Shown here piece after piece: positions 7,696-16,989 of a stretch of DNA of 64,000 bases. Below the pieces are notes generated by a model, which did no database searches, was not told the origin of the DNA, and worked only from the letters and a program-made list of their open reading frames with translations. Numbering within the stretch: the stretch's first letter is position 1; each line of letters begins with the position of its first letter. The DNA comes from Actinoplanes campanulatus (GTDB lineage Bacteria; Actinomycetota; Actinomycetes; Mycobacteriales; Micromonosporaceae): the NCBI RefSeq assembly GCF_014647795.1, contig NZ_BMPW01000002.1, positions 62,001 to 126,000 on the forward strand, in the 5' to 3' direction. Both the position numbers and the translations under genes were made by a program.

Positions 7696-8153
7696 CCGCC
7701 CGCTCGCCGTCGTGGGCCGGCCGTTCCCTCGGCCGCGCGCCGGCCGCCCGACCCGGGTAGACCCGGCTCAGCGGCGGCCCTGCCCGGTGCGGCTCGCCTC
7801 ACCGGACGCGTTCCACGAGGGGCGTCGACGGCTGCTTCGCACCGGCTCGAGCCCCCCGGCAACCAGGTCCCCGCGTCCCGGCGCTCCGGGCTTCGACGGC
7901 CTGGCTCTCCGCGGCCTCGGGCTTCGGCGGCACGAGCTTTGGCAGGCGCGATCTCGGTGGCCCGGTTTCCGTGGCCCTAGCCCCGGCAGCTCGGGTCCCG
8001 GCAGCTCGGGTCCCGGCAGGTCAGATCTCGGTGGGCGGGGGCTTCTTGGGCGGGCTCGGTGGGCGGTTCGGCGGTTGAGCGCCGGCGGTGGCCGGGTGGG
8101 CAGTGATGTGACGGGGATTGTGGGATAGAGCGGGGCATGACGTGGCAGGGCGC
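7696..8153 (+). other. Non-coding spacer between the HEPN gene and imuA', with a 15-bp repeat
   Basis: 458 bases without a credible gene. Translations in all frames are low-complexity Pro/Gly/Arg. CCCGGCAGCTCGGGT occurs at 7982-7996 and 7997-8011 with a partial third copy to 8022. A weak TAGAGC lies at about 8124-8129 before imuA'. No SOS box is visible in this spacer, so whether imuA' is read from the upstream promoter is open. Confidence 0.5.
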
Positions 8154-9242
8154 ATGATCAATGGTGCGGCCGCCCTCGCGGAGCTGGTCCGGACGGCGAC
8201 CGGGACCGGCGAACCGGGGGCGCACCGGCTGCTGCCGGTGGCGCCCGAGCTGAGCGGGCTGTTGCCGGGGCGCGGGCTCCGGCGGGGCAGCACGGTGGCC
8301 GTCGCCGCCGGGCAGAGCGTGCCCGCCAATGGCCGGACCTCGCTGATGCTGGCGTTGCTCGCGGCCGCCTCGCGGAACGGCTCCTGGTGCGCGGTGGTCG
8401 GAGTGCCCGCGCTGGGCGCGCTCGCCGCCGCGGAGAGCGGCATCGTGCTGGAGCGGCTCGCACTGGTGCCCGACCCGGGGCCGGACTGGCCCACCGTGGT
8501 GGCCGCGCTGATCGACGGCGTGGACGTGGTGGTCGCGGCGGTTCCCGGGCCGGTGTCGGCGTCCGTCACCAGCCGGCTGGCCGCGCGGGCCCGGCAGCGG
8601 GGAAGCGTGCTGGTGCCGTTCGGTGACTGGGCCGGCGCCGACGTGACCCTCGAAGTCGGCAAGGGCCGGTGGGAGGGTCTCGGATCCGGCCGGGGCCGGC
8701 TGCGCCGCCGGGAGGTCACCGTCGTGTCCCGCGGCCGGGGTGCGGCCACCCGGCCTCGGGAGATCACCATGTGGATGCCGGGCGTCACGGTCCGGGACAC
8801 CATCCCGCCGCCCCCGCCGTCCACGCTCCCCGAGCCGCCCCCGGGCACCCCGCCCGAGCGGATCACGCCGTCTTCGGCACCCCCACCACCCACCCCCGCC
8901 GCGTCGTGCCCGGCGCCCTCCGAGCACGCGCCGTCCTCGTCGGGCTTCCCGGCCTCCGTGCGCCCTGTGCCGGCTTCGGGATCTGTGCCGGCTTCAGGAT
9001 CTGTGCCGGCTCGGCCGTTCTCCCCGCCCGCGTTGCCCGGCTCGGTCTCGGCGGTTCCGCCCTTCTCGGGGTCTTCGCCGTCCTCCTCGGGTGAGGCGTC
9101 TCGGCGGCTTTCGGGGTCTGTGCCGCTCCTGCTGAGCCGGACGGTCTCCTCCTCGGCCGGTGAGGGCTCGCCGCCCGCGTCGGGATCGGCCCTGCCGGGG
9201 GCGGACGGGCCTGCTCTGACGTGTGCGCCGGGGAGGACCTAG
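8154..9242 (+). CDS. ImuA'-type mutasome accessory protein (RecA-like)
   Basis: About 362 residues. The first 200 resemble the RecA-like core of ImuA': LLPGRGLRRGSTVAVAAGQS, then SLMLALLAAASRNGSWCAVVG and VDVVVAAVPGPVSASVTSRLAAR. The place of the Walker A loop is degenerate, as in ImuA'. The last 140 residues are a Pro/Ser-rich low-complexity tail that includes an 18-bp tandem repeat at 8965-9013. In mycobacteria ImuA' and ImuB bring DnaE2 to damaged DNA. The start is uncertain: ATG 8154, GTG 8145 or TTG 8118. The stop overlaps the imuB start by one base. Confidence 0.75.
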   Translation: MINGAAALAELVRTATGTGEPGAHRLLPVAPELSGLLPGRGLRRGSTVAVAAGQSVPANGRTSLMLALLAAASRNGSWCAVVGVPALGALAAAESGIVLERLALVPDPGPDWPTVVAALIDGVDVVVAAVPGPVSASVTSRLAARARQRGSVLVPFGDWAGADVTLEVGKGRWEGLGSGRGRLRRREVTVVSRGRGAATRPREITMWMPGVTVRDTIPPPPPSTLPEPPPGTPPERITPSSAPPPPTPAASCPAPSEHAPSSSGFPASVRPVPASGSVPASGSVPARPFSPPALPGSVSAVPPFSGSSPSSSGEASRRLSGSVPLLLSRTVSSSAGEGSPPASGSALPGADGPALTCAPGRT

Positions 9243-11017
9243 TGGAAGCGGCTGTTCGTACCCTGCTGGTCTGGTGCCCGGACTGGCCGGTGGTGGCCGC
9301 GGAGATCGTGGCGGGGGTGCCGGGGGCCGAGCCGGTCGCGGTGATGTTCGGAAACCGGGTGCTGGCCTGTTCCGAGGCGGCCCGGCGGGAAGGTGTGCGG
9401 CGAGGGCTCCGGCGGCGGGAGGCGCAGGGACGCTGCCCGCAACTGGTGGTCGTGGAGCACGATCCGGGGCGGGACGCACGGGCGTTCGAGCCGGTGGTGG
9501 TCGCGATCGAAGGTGTGGTGGCCGGGGTCGAGGTGATCCGGCCGGGGGCCTGTGCGGTCGCCGCCCGAGGGCCGGCCCGCTACTTCGGCGGGGAGGAGGC
9601 GGCCGCCGAGCGGATCGTCGAGCAGGTCGCCCTGGAGTGCGCGGTGGAGTGCCAGATCGGGCTCGCCGACGGAGTGTTCGCGGCCGGGATCGCGGCACGG
9701 GCGGGACGGATCGTCGAGGCGGGGGGTAGCCGGGAGTTTCTGTCCGGCGTACCGGTCGAGGCTCTTGAAGAGCCGGAGCTGACCGACCTGCTGAAGCGGC
9801 TCGGGGTCAAGACGCTCGGTGATTTCGCGGCGCTGCCGGCGGGGGATGTGCTGACCCGGTTCGGATTCTCCGGGGCCCTGGCGCACCGGCTCGCCTCCGG
9901 GGGCGATCATCGGCCGCTCGCGGTGCGGCGGCCACCGGCCGATCTGACCGTGGAGGAGACCTACGACGAGCCGCTCGCCCGGGTGGACGTGGCGGCCTTC
10001 GCGGGGCGGGCGCTGGCCGAACGCCTGCACGACAGGCTGGCCGCGCACGGGCTGGCGTGCACCCGGCTCGGGGTGGAGGCGGTCACAGCGGACGGTCAGG
10101 AGCTGTTCCGGGTGTGGCGGCACGACGGTCTGCTCGGGGCCGCCGCCATCGCCGAGCGGGTGCGGTGGCAGCTGGACGGCTGGCTCACCGGCGCCCGGCG
10201 CGGGAGGACGGCACGGCCCACCGCGGGACTGGTGCGGTTGCGGCTGGTGCCCGACGGGGTGCTGGCTCACGTCGGCCTGCAACCGGGGCTCTGGGGTGAG
10301 ACCGGAGCGGAACGGGACCGTGCGCACCGGGCGTTCAGCCGGGTCCAGGGTCTGCTCGGCCCGGAAGCGGTGGTCACGCCGGTGCTGAGCGGCGGCCGGT
10401 CGGCGGACGACCGGGTGCGGCTGGTGCCCTGGGGCGACGAACGGGAACCGGAACGACCGGTCGCCGGCCAGGCCGAGCCGATCCCCGGCATCGAGACGGT
10501 TCCGGTCCTGGAGAGGGCGGTGGCTCCGCCGTTGCGGCTGGACGCCCCGCGGGCCTCCCATCTGAGATTGGTGGGCGGGCTCCGGGCGGAGCCTTCCAAC
10601 GGGGTCGAGACCTCCGGTGCGGACGGGTTCGCCATGGTCGAGGTGCGGGCCGGCCAGCGCCGGCGTGCCGGGCGGAAACCGGCGGCCCTGCCGCCGTGGC
10701 CCGGGCGGCTGCCGCGGCCTTCGCCGGCCGTGGTGCTGGGGCATCCGCTGCCGGCCGCGGTCGCCGACGCGGAGGGCCGGGCGGTCGGGGTCAGCGCGCG
10801 GCTCGAGCTGACCGGGGCTCCCGCGACGTTGACGGTGGGCCGGCGGGAGCCGGTGGCGATCACCGGCTGGGCCGGGCCGTGGCCGGTGGACGAGCGCTGG
10901 TGGGCGGCGGGGGAGTCGCGGCGGCGGGCCCGGTTCCAGATGGCGCTCGCGGACGGGCGCGCGCTTCTGCTGACCCTCGCCGGTGGCCACTGGATGGTCG
11001 AGGCCGTCTATGACTGA
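9242..11017 (+). CDS. imuB: ImuB, inactive Y-family polymerase-like mutasome hub
   Basis: 591 residues from GTG 9242, chosen because GGGGAGGA lies eight bases upstream and it overlaps the imuA' stop (TAGTG). It begins LVWCPDWPVVAAE, where active Y-family enzymes have a metal-binding aspartate block, and the usual SxDE is missing (VIRPGACAVAARG), so it should be catalytically dead, as known for ImuB. The helix-hairpin-helix region LGVKTLGDFAALP and the little-finger part follow. The C-terminus probably carries the clamp- and partner-binding segments. ImuB links DnaE2 to the beta clamp in translesion synthesis. dnaE2 starts 12 bases after its stop. Confidence 0.88.
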   Translation: MEAAVRTLLVWCPDWPVVAAEIVAGVPGAEPVAVMFGNRVLACSEAARREGVRRGLRRREAQGRCPQLVVVEHDPGRDARAFEPVVVAIEGVVAGVEVIRPGACAVAARGPARYFGGEEAAAERIVEQVALECAVECQIGLADGVFAAGIAARAGRIVEAGGSREFLSGVPVEALEEPELTDLLKRLGVKTLGDFAALPAGDVLTRFGFSGALAHRLASGGDHRPLAVRRPPADLTVEETYDEPLARVDVAAFAGRALAERLHDRLAAHGLACTRLGVEAVTADGQELFRVWRHDGLLGAAAIAERVRWQLDGWLTGARRGRTARPTAGLVRLRLVPDGVLAHVGLQPGLWGETGAERDRAHRAFSRVQGLLGPEAVVTPVLSGGRSADDRVRLVPWGDEREPERPVAGQAEPIPGIETVPVLERAVAPPLRLDAPRASHLRLVGGLRAEPSNGVETSGADGFAMVEVRAGQRRRAGRKPAALPPWPGRLPRPSPAVVLGHPLPAAVADAEGRAVGVSARLELTGAPATLTVGRREPVAITGWAGPWPVDERWWAAGESRRRARFQMALADGRALLLTLAGGHWMVEAVYD

Positions 11018-11029
11018 GCAGGAGTTTCG

Positions 11030-14000
11030 ATGAGCTTCCACAACCCGGACGTGCCCTGGTGGCGGCTGGAGAGGGCGCTGTCCGGAAAGAGCGGCCCGGC
11101 GGAGGCGGAGGACGAAGAGAACGGCCCGGCGGCGGAGCCGGAGGGGAAGGGCGGTCACGAGGCGGAGCCGGAGGGGAAGGGCAGGCGGCGGGCGCTGTGG
11201 GCGCTTCCCGCGCAGCAGGTGGTGGATCCGCTGATCGTGGACGGCGACGGCGGCGATTCGCCGGCCTGGAGCCGGAAGCGGGAGCCCTACCGCCCGGCGC
11301 CGGGACTGGTCCGGGCCGAGGGGACGGTCGACTACGCCGAATTGCACTGTCACACCAACTTCAGCTTCCTGGACGGCGCCAGCCACCCGGAGGAGCTGGC
11401 CGAGGAGGCGGCACGGCTCGGCCTGACCGGGCTGGCGGTCACCGATCACGACGGCTTCTACGGTGTGGTCCGCTTCTCGCAGGCGGCCCGCGAACTTTCC
11501 CTGCCCACGATCTTCGGAGCCGAGTTGTCGCTGGGCCTGACCAGGCCGCAGAACGGCGAGGCGGACCCGGAGGGCACGCACCTGCCGGCTCTCGCGCACG
11601 GCCACGAGGGGTATGCCCGGCTGGCCCGGGTGATCTCCGAGGCGCAGCTGCGCGGCGGGGAGAAGGGCCGCCCCGACTACGGCGACCTGGAGCGGGTCGC
11701 CGAGACCCTGCGTGATCACGTGCTGGTGCTGACCGGCTGCCGGAAGGGGACGGTGCCGTCGGCGCTGGCCACCGGGGGCATGGAGCGGGCGGCGTACGAG
11801 CTGGACCGTCTGGTGGCCCTGTTCGGCGCGCCGAACGTGGCCGTGGAGCTGACCGACCACGGCGACCCGATCGACGGCGACCGCAACGACGCCCTGTTCG
11901 AGCTGGCCCGCAGCCGTCGCCTGGAGGTGGTGGCGACGAACAACGTGCACTACGCGACCCCGTCCCGCCGCCGGCTGGCGACCGCCCTGGCCGCGGTCCG
12001 GGCCCGGCGCAGCCTGGACGAGATGGACGGCTGGCTGCCCGCGGCCGGCACCGCCCACCTGCGCAGCGGCGCCGAGATGGCCCGCCGGTTCGCCGGCTAT
12101 CCGGGCGCGGTGGAGAACGCCGCGGTCTACGGCGGTGACCTGGCGTTCGACCTGGACCTGGTGGCGCCCCGGCTGCCGGACTACCCGGTGGGCGACGGGC
12201 ACACCGAGATGAGCTGGTTGCGGAAGCTGACGATGGAGGGTGCGGCCCAGCGTTACGGTCCACCGGCGGCGAATCCGAAGGCCTATCAGCAGATCGAGTA
12301 CGAACTCCGCATGATCGAGGAGCTCGGCTTCCCCGGCTACTTCCTGGTGGTCTACGACATCGTCCGGTTCTGCCGGGAGAACCGGATCTACTGCCAGGGC
12401 CGGGGCTCGGCGGCCAACTCGGCGGTCTGCTACGCGCTCTGGATCACGAATGTCGACGCGGTGAAGTACAACCTGCTCTTCGAGCGGTTCCTCGCCCCGG
12501 AGCGGGACGGCCCACCGGACATCGACGTCGACATCGAGTCGGACCGACGGGAGGAGGTGATCCAGCACGTCTACGAGAAGTACGGCCGGGAGCACACCGC
12601 CCAGGTGGCGAACGTGATCTCCTACCGGCCCCGGTCGGCGGTCCGGGACATGGCCCGTGCGTTCGGCTTCTCCCCGGGCCAGCAGGACGCCTGGAGCAAG
12701 CAGATCGACCGGTGGGGCGACGTGGCCGCCACCGACACCGACATGCCGGAGACGGTGCGCGACTTCGCCAACGAGGTGCAGACCTTCCCCCGCCACCTGG
12801 GCATCCATTCGGGCGGCATGGTGATCTGCGACCGGCCGATCATCGAGGTCTGCCCGGTCGAGTGGGGCCGCATGCCGGGCCGCACCGTCCTGCAATGGGA
12901 CAAGGACGACTGCGCCGCCGTCGATCTGGTCAAGTTCGACCTGCTCGGGCTCGGCATGCTGTCGGCGTTGCACTACGCGTACGACATGATCGAGGACGAG
13001 TTGGACATCGGGACTATGCCGCTGGACGACCCCGAGGTCTACGAGATGCTCTGCCGGGCCGACTCGGTCGGGGTGTTCCAGGTGGAGAGCCGCGCCCAGA
13101 TGGCCACGCTGCCCCGCCTCAAGCCACGGGAGTTCTACGACCTGGTCATCGAGGTGGCGCTGATCCGCCCGGGACCCATCCAGGGCGGTTCCGTCCACCC
13201 GTACATCCGCCGGAAGAACGGCCTGGAGGCGCCCCGCGTGCCGCACCCCCTGATGGAGAACGCGCTGGCCAAGACCCTCGGCGTGCCGCTCTTCCAGGAG
13301 CAGTTGATGCAGTTGGCGATCGACGTCGCCGGCTTCGACCCGTCGGAGGCCGATCAGCTGCGGCGGGCGATGGGCTCGAAACGGTCGGTGGAGAAGATGG
13401 AGAGGATCAAAAAGCGACTGTACGACGGGATGGCCGCCAACGAGATCACCGGACAGCTGGCCGACGACCTGTTCGTGAAGCTCTCCGCGTTCGCCAGTTA
13501 CGGCTTCCCGGAGAGCCACGCCATGAGCTTCGCCTACCTGGTCTACGCGAGCGCCTGGCTGAAGCGGTACCACCCGGCGGCGTTCTGCGCGGCCCTGCTC
13601 AACGCGCAGCCGATGGGCTTCTACTCGCCACAGACGCTGGTCGACGACGCGCGCCGGCACGGGGTCGAGGTGCGCCGGCCGGACATCAACCGCAGCGATG
13701 CCACGGCGACGCTGGAGACCACACCGGAGAGCCGGTGGAGATCCGCGGCCGGGGAGCCACCGCACGCCTGGGGGATCGGCGGCCCGGCCGTCCGTCAGGG
13801 CCTCTCCAGCATTCGTACGATCGGTGCCGACCTCGCCGAGCGGATCGAGCAGGAACGCCGTACCCATGGTCCTTATCGGTCAATGACGGATCTCGCCCGG
13901 CGTACCGGATGCTCCACCGCCCACCTGGAGGCGCTCGCCACGGCCGACGCGTTCGCGGGTTTCGGGCTCTCGCGCCGGGAGGCGCTGTGGGCCGCGGGGG

Positions 14001-14485
14001 CGGCCTCGCAGGACAAGCCGGACCGCCTTCCGGGCACGGTGACCGGCACCGAGGCGCCCGTGTTGCCCGGCATGAGCGACGTGGACATCCTGGTCGCGGA
14101 CGTGTGGGCGACCGGTCTGTCACCGGAGACGCATCCGGCCCGTTTCCTGCGCGAGGAACTGGACCGGGCCGGAGCGCTGCCGATCGAACGGCTCGCCGCG
14201 GTGGAGGCGGGCACCCGGATCCGGGTCGGTGGGATCGTCACCCACCGGCAGCGGCCGGCCACCGCGGGCGGGGTGACCTTCGTGAACCTGGAGGACGAGA
14301 CCGGAATGCTGAACGTGACCTGCTCGCCGGGTCTGTGGCAGCGCTACCGGAAGGTGGCCCGGATGAGCTCGGCGCTGCTGGTGCGCGGCCGGCTGGAGAA
14401 GGCGGAGGGGGTGCTCAACCTGGTGGCGGACCGGCTCGACGCGATCAGTCCACCGGTGACACCCGCGTCCCGCGATTTCCGGTGA
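11030..14485 (+). CDS. dnaE2: DnaE2, error-prone DNA polymerase III alpha subunit
   Basis: 1151 residues, typical of DnaE2. A charged N-terminal tail contains two copies of EAEPEGKG. The PHP domain begins at about residue 102 (ELHCHTNFSFLDGASHPEEL). The polymerase catalytic motif PPDIDVDIESDRREE lies near residues 496-510. A C-terminal OB-fold (VGGIVTHRQRPATAGG) ends the protein. DnaE2 works with ImuA'/ImuB as a damage-induced mutagenic polymerase in actinobacteria; the replicative dnaE is elsewhere in this window (56444-59980), which supports this copy being the accessory one. Start ATG with GGAG upstream. Confidence 0.95.
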   Translation: MSFHNPDVPWWRLERALSGKSGPAEAEDEENGPAAEPEGKGGHEAEPEGKGRRRALWALPAQQVVDPLIVDGDGGDSPAWSRKREPYRPAPGLVRAEGTVDYAELHCHTNFSFLDGASHPEELAEEAARLGLTGLAVTDHDGFYGVVRFSQAARELSLPTIFGAELSLGLTRPQNGEADPEGTHLPALAHGHEGYARLARVISEAQLRGGEKGRPDYGDLERVAETLRDHVLVLTGCRKGTVPSALATGGMERAAYELDRLVALFGAPNVAVELTDHGDPIDGDRNDALFELARSRRLEVVATNNVHYATPSRRRLATALAAVRARRSLDEMDGWLPAAGTAHLRSGAEMARRFAGYPGAVENAAVYGGDLAFDLDLVAPRLPDYPVGDGHTEMSWLRKLTMEGAAQRYGPPAANPKAYQQIEYELRMIEELGFPGYFLVVYDIVRFCRENRIYCQGRGSAANSAVCYALWITNVDAVKYNLLFERFLAPERDGPPDIDVDIESDRREEVIQHVYEKYGREHTAQVANVISYRPRSAVRDMARAFGFSPGQQDAWSKQIDRWGDVAATDTDMPETVRDFANEVQTFPRHLGIHSGGMVICDRPIIEVCPVEWGRMPGRTVLQWDKDDCAAVDLVKFDLLGLGMLSALHYAYDMIEDELDIGTMPLDDPEVYEMLCRADSVGVFQVESRAQMATLPRLKPREFYDLVIEVALIRPGPIQGGSVHPYIRRKNGLEAPRVPHPLMENALAKTLGVPLFQEQLMQLAIDVAGFDPSEADQLRRAMGSKRSVEKMERIKKRLYDGMAANEITGQLADDLFVKLSAFASYGFPESHAMSFAYLVYASAWLKRYHPAAFCAALLNAQPMGFYSPQTLVDDARRHGVEVRRPDINRSDATATLETTPESRWRSAAGEPPHAWGIGGPAVRQGLSSIRTIGADLAERIEQERRTHGPYRSMTDLARRTGCSTAHLEALATADAFAGFGLSRREALWAAGAASQDKPDRLPGTVTGTEAPVLPGMSDVDILVADVWATGLSPETHPARFLREELDRAGALPIERLAAVEAGTRIRVGGIVTHRQRPATAGGVTFVNLEDETGMLNVTCSPGLWQRYRKVARMSSALLVRGRLEKAEGVLNLVADRLDAISPPVTPASRDFR

Positions 14486-14536
14486 TTCGTTCCTTTTACG
14501 GTATATGGTGCTTCGGGAAACATCCGGGGGTGCCTC

Positions 14537-14923
14537 ATGATCCGTACGATGATCGGTCTTGCCGCGACGCTCGCCGCCGTGGCGGGTGCCGCCGGCCCGG
14601 CCGCGGCCGACACCGGAGATTCCGGCCCACGAGGGGCCGCCCACTCCAAGCTCACCCTCACCTACCAGGCCAAAGTCGTCCATCTCACCTGCCGCCCGGC
14701 CGGCGGCGACCATCCCCGGCCCGTCCAGGCCTGTGCCACGCTGCGTGACATCGACGGGAACCCGTCCCGCCTCAAGCCGGGCGACGCGTTCTGCATGCTG
14801 CTCTACGCGCCGGTCACCGCCCGGGTGCAGGGCACCTGGGAGGGCCGCAGCGTCCGGTGGCAGCAGACCTACGGCAACAGTTGCGAGATGGCCCGCGCCA
14901 CAGGCGTGCTGTTCCAATTCTGA
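14537..14923 (+). CDS. Secreted subtilisin inhibitor-like (SSI family) protein
   Basis: 128 residues with a Sec signal peptide (cleavage probably after PAAA at 24). The mature part has the SSI pattern LTCRPAGGDHP, ACATLRDIDGN and GTWEGRSVRW. Four cysteines (52, 66, 86, 116) match the two SSI disulfides in order and spacing. By alignment to SSI, where P1 is the second residue after the third cysteine, the reactive bond here is Leu88-Leu89, which predicts inhibition of subtilisin- or chymotrypsin-like proteases. The mature protein is shorter at its N-terminus than SSI. It follows dnaE2 but is probably transcribed separately; a TATATG lies about 35 bases before the ATG. Confidence 0.85.
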   Translation: MIRTMIGLAATLAAVAGAAGPAAADTGDSGPRGAAHSKLTLTYQAKVVHLTCRPAGGDHPRPVQACATLRDIDGNPSRLKPGDAFCMLLYAPVTARVQGTWEGRSVRWQQTYGNSCEMARATGVLFQF

Positions 14924-14937
14924 ATGGACGTCGCGGT

Positions 14938-14943
14938 TACGCT
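14938..14943 (+). promoter_or_regulatory. -10 element of the methyltransferase gene, leaderless start
   Basis: TACGCT is followed by six bases and the GTG at 14950. There is no Shine-Dalgarno sequence before this start. Confidence 0.5.
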
Positions 14944-14949
14944 GCCCTC

Positions 14950-15690
14950 GTGGAAACTTCTACGCGTACCGGTCGTCCGCACGTCACGGCTCGCACCGCC
15001 GCGGTCTGGGCGGTGCTCCGCCGGGAGCTGGAGCGGCAGGGTCGCGAGCTGACCGTCCTCGACGTCGGCGGGGGCACCGGCGGGTTCGCCGTTCCGCTCG
15101 CCGAGGCCGGCCACATCGTCACCGTCATCGATTCCAGCCCCGACGCGCTCGCTTCCCTCACCCGCCGGGCCGCCGAAGCCGGCGTCGCCGGCCGGGTCCG
15201 TGCCGTGCAGGGCGACGGCGACGCGCTCGCCTCCCTCGTCGAGCCGGGCAGCGCCGACCTGATCCTCTGCCACTCCGTCCTCGAGGTGGTCGACGAGCCG
15301 GCCGGGGTGGTCGCCGCCATCGCCGCCGCGCTGCGCCCCGGCGGCGCGGCCAGCGTGCTGGTGGCGAGCCGGGCCGCGGCGATCCTCGGCCGCGCCGTCA
15401 ACGGCCATCTGAAGGCGGCGGCCGCGCTGGTCACCGACCCGGCCGGCCGGGCCGGGCCGCGTGACACGCTGCTGCGCCGCTACGACGCGGCGGGCGCGGG
15501 CGATCTGCTCACCGCCGCGGGGCTCCAGGTCGAGGAGACCCATGGGGTACGCGTGATCGCCGACCTTCTGCCCGCAGCCGTCCTCGAGGAGGACCCGCAG
15601 GCCGTGCTGGAACTCGAACTGGAACTGAGCGCCCGGCCCCCGTTCCGCGACGTCGCCTCCCAGTTGCACCTCTTCGCCCGCCGGCCATGA
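14950..15690 (+). CDS. Class I SAM-dependent methyltransferase
   Basis: 246 residues from GTG 14950. Motif I is TVLDVGGGTGGFAVPLAEAG at about residues 36-55; the acidic end of the next strand is VTVIDSS, and ADLILCHSVLEVVDEP is the post-II region. These are hallmarks of the class I fold. The substrate is unknown; the protein resembles small-molecule or lipid methyltransferases of the UbiE/BioC type more than DNA or RNA enzymes. The start was chosen over a longer in-frame one at 14857, which would overlap the SSI gene, because of the -10-like hexamer just upstream. Confidence 0.85.
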   Translation: METSTRTGRPHVTARTAAVWAVLRRELERQGRELTVLDVGGGTGGFAVPLAEAGHIVTVIDSSPDALASLTRRAAEAGVAGRVRAVQGDGDALASLVEPGSADLILCHSVLEVVDEPAGVVAAIAAALRPGGAASVLVASRAAAILGRAVNGHLKAAAALVTDPAGRAGPRDTLLRRYDAAGAGDLLTAAGLQVEETHGVRVIADLLPAAVLEEDPQAVLELELELSARPPFRDVASQLHLFARRP

Positions 15691-15741
15691 CCCGCCCCGG
15701 GTGGTTCGAGCCGTGACTTGTTGGTCGGGTGAGGGGCGGCG

Positions 15742-16989
15742 ATGACGGTTTCCGGGAGTGAGCTGTTCGCGGAGCGGCCGCGGCCGGTCGGGGCGGTGCC
15801 CGAGGACGGGCTGCCGGAGGAGGCGTTCCGGACCGTGGCGCCCGCCTACGGGGCGGGCAGTCTCGCCGACCTGCTGCCCAGCGTGTGCGCGGTGCTCGGG
15901 GTGCCGGGCGCGGTCGACGTCCTCGGCCTCGGGGAGCGGCTCGACGGGGTGGACCGGGTCGGGGTGCTGCTCGTGGACGGGCTGGGGACGTACCAGTTGC
16001 CCGAGGCCGTTCCGTTCGCCCCGGTCCTCGCCGATCTGGCCCGGAGTGGCCCGTCCGTGATCGGCGTTTCCGGGGCGCCGGACGGCGCCGGGGCGCTGAC
16101 CGCCGGGTTCCCGTCTACCACCCCGGTCAGTCTGGTGACGCTCGGTACGGGGGTGGCGCCGGGCGCCCATGGAGTGCTCGGGTTCACCCTGCGCCGTCCG
16201 GACGGGCGGGTGCTCAACCACATCCAATGGGCTGACGACCCGGATCCGCGGGACTGGCAGCCGGTGCCGACCCGGATGGAGACCGCCATGGATGCCGGGG
16301 TGCCGGTCACCGTGGTGAGCGCACCCGAGTTCGAGGGGACCGGGCTCAGCCTGGCCGCCAACCGGGGCGGCCGGTACCTGGGCGCGGGTGACGGCGCCGC
16401 GGTGACCGACGGGATGCTGGCGGCGCTGCGGTCCGGACCCGGCCTGGTCTACGGCTACCACCCGGACCTGGACCGGGCCGGACACCTGGACGGGGTCTGC
16501 TCGGACAGTTGGCGCGCGGCGGTCCGCGGGGTCGACCGGATGCTGGACCGGCTGGTGCACGGGCTCCCGGCCGGCGCCGCGCTCCTGGTGATCGCCGACC
16601 ACGGCCAGCTCAACGTGCCCGGCTCCGCCCGGTACGACCTGGGCGCCGACCCGGTCCTCGGAGCCGGGGTGATCGGCGTGACCGGCGAGCCCCGGGTTCG
16701 CTACCTGTATGTCGCGGACGGTTCCCGGGACGACGTCATGGCGAACTGGCGGGCGGTCCTGGGTGAGGACGCCCGGGTGCTGTCGCGGGACGAGGCGATC
16801 GCCGAGGGCTGGTACGGCCCGGTCCCGCCGAGGCACGCCGATCGGCTCGGGGACGTGGTGGTGATGTGCCGGCGCCGGGCCGTCGTGCTCGCCTCCGGCT
16901 GGGAACCGGCGAGAGTGGGCGAGTTGATCGCCTACCACGGCTCCGGTACGGCGGCCGAGATGACGATTCCGTTCTTGATCGCCCGATAA
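15742..16989 (+). CDS. Alkaline phosphatase-superfamily protein (phosphodiesterase/nucleotide pyrophosphatase type)
   Basis: 415 residues. Metal-site motifs of the superfamily are visible in order: GVLLVDGLG with the first aspartate, GFPSTTPVS with the nucleophilic threonine region, GYHPDLDRAGH with Asp and His ligands, and VIADHGQLNVPG with the DHG pair. This is the arrangement of type I phosphodiesterase/nucleotide pyrophosphatases. No signal peptide is seen, so it is probably cytoplasmic. GAGGGGCGGCG before the ATG serves as ribosome-binding site. It lies 51 bases after the methyltransferase, possibly co-transcribed. The substrate is not known. Confidence 0.88.
   Translation: MTVSGSELFAERPRPVGAVPEDGLPEEAFRTVAPAYGAGSLADLLPSVCAVLGVPGAVDVLGLGERLDGVDRVGVLLVDGLGTYQLPEAVPFAPVLADLARSGPSVIGVSGAPDGAGALTAGFPSTTPVSLVTLGTGVAPGAHGVLGFTLRRPDGRVLNHIQWADDPDPRDWQPVPTRMETAMDAGVPVTVVSAPEFEGTGLSLAANRGGRYLGAGDGAAVTDGMLAALRSGPGLVYGYHPDLDRAGHLDGVCSDSWRAAVRGVDRMLDRLVHGLPAGAALLVIADHGQLNVPGSARYDLGADPVLGAGVIGVTGEPRVRYLYVADGSRDDVMANWRAVLGEDARVLSRDEAIAEGWYGPVPPRHADRLGDVVVMCRRRAVVLASGWEPARVGELIAYHGSGTAAEMTIPFLIAR

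Noticed and set aside
7712-8128. 138-codon frame in the HEPN-imuA' spacer
   Set aside because: Low complexity, with SGPG-type repeats from a 15-bp DNA repeat; no ribosome-binding site.
8021-8155. 44-codon minus-strand frame with a Pro-rich end
   Set aside because: Short, Pro-rich, without ribosome-binding site, overlapping the imuA' start; no independent support.
9239-13867. Open frame of 1542 codons on the minus strand, antisense to imuB and dnaE2
   Set aside because: Its translation is His/Arg/Pro/Gln-rich without any domain. Long antisense frames are expected where third codon positions are almost all G or C, and the sense genes are well conserved families.
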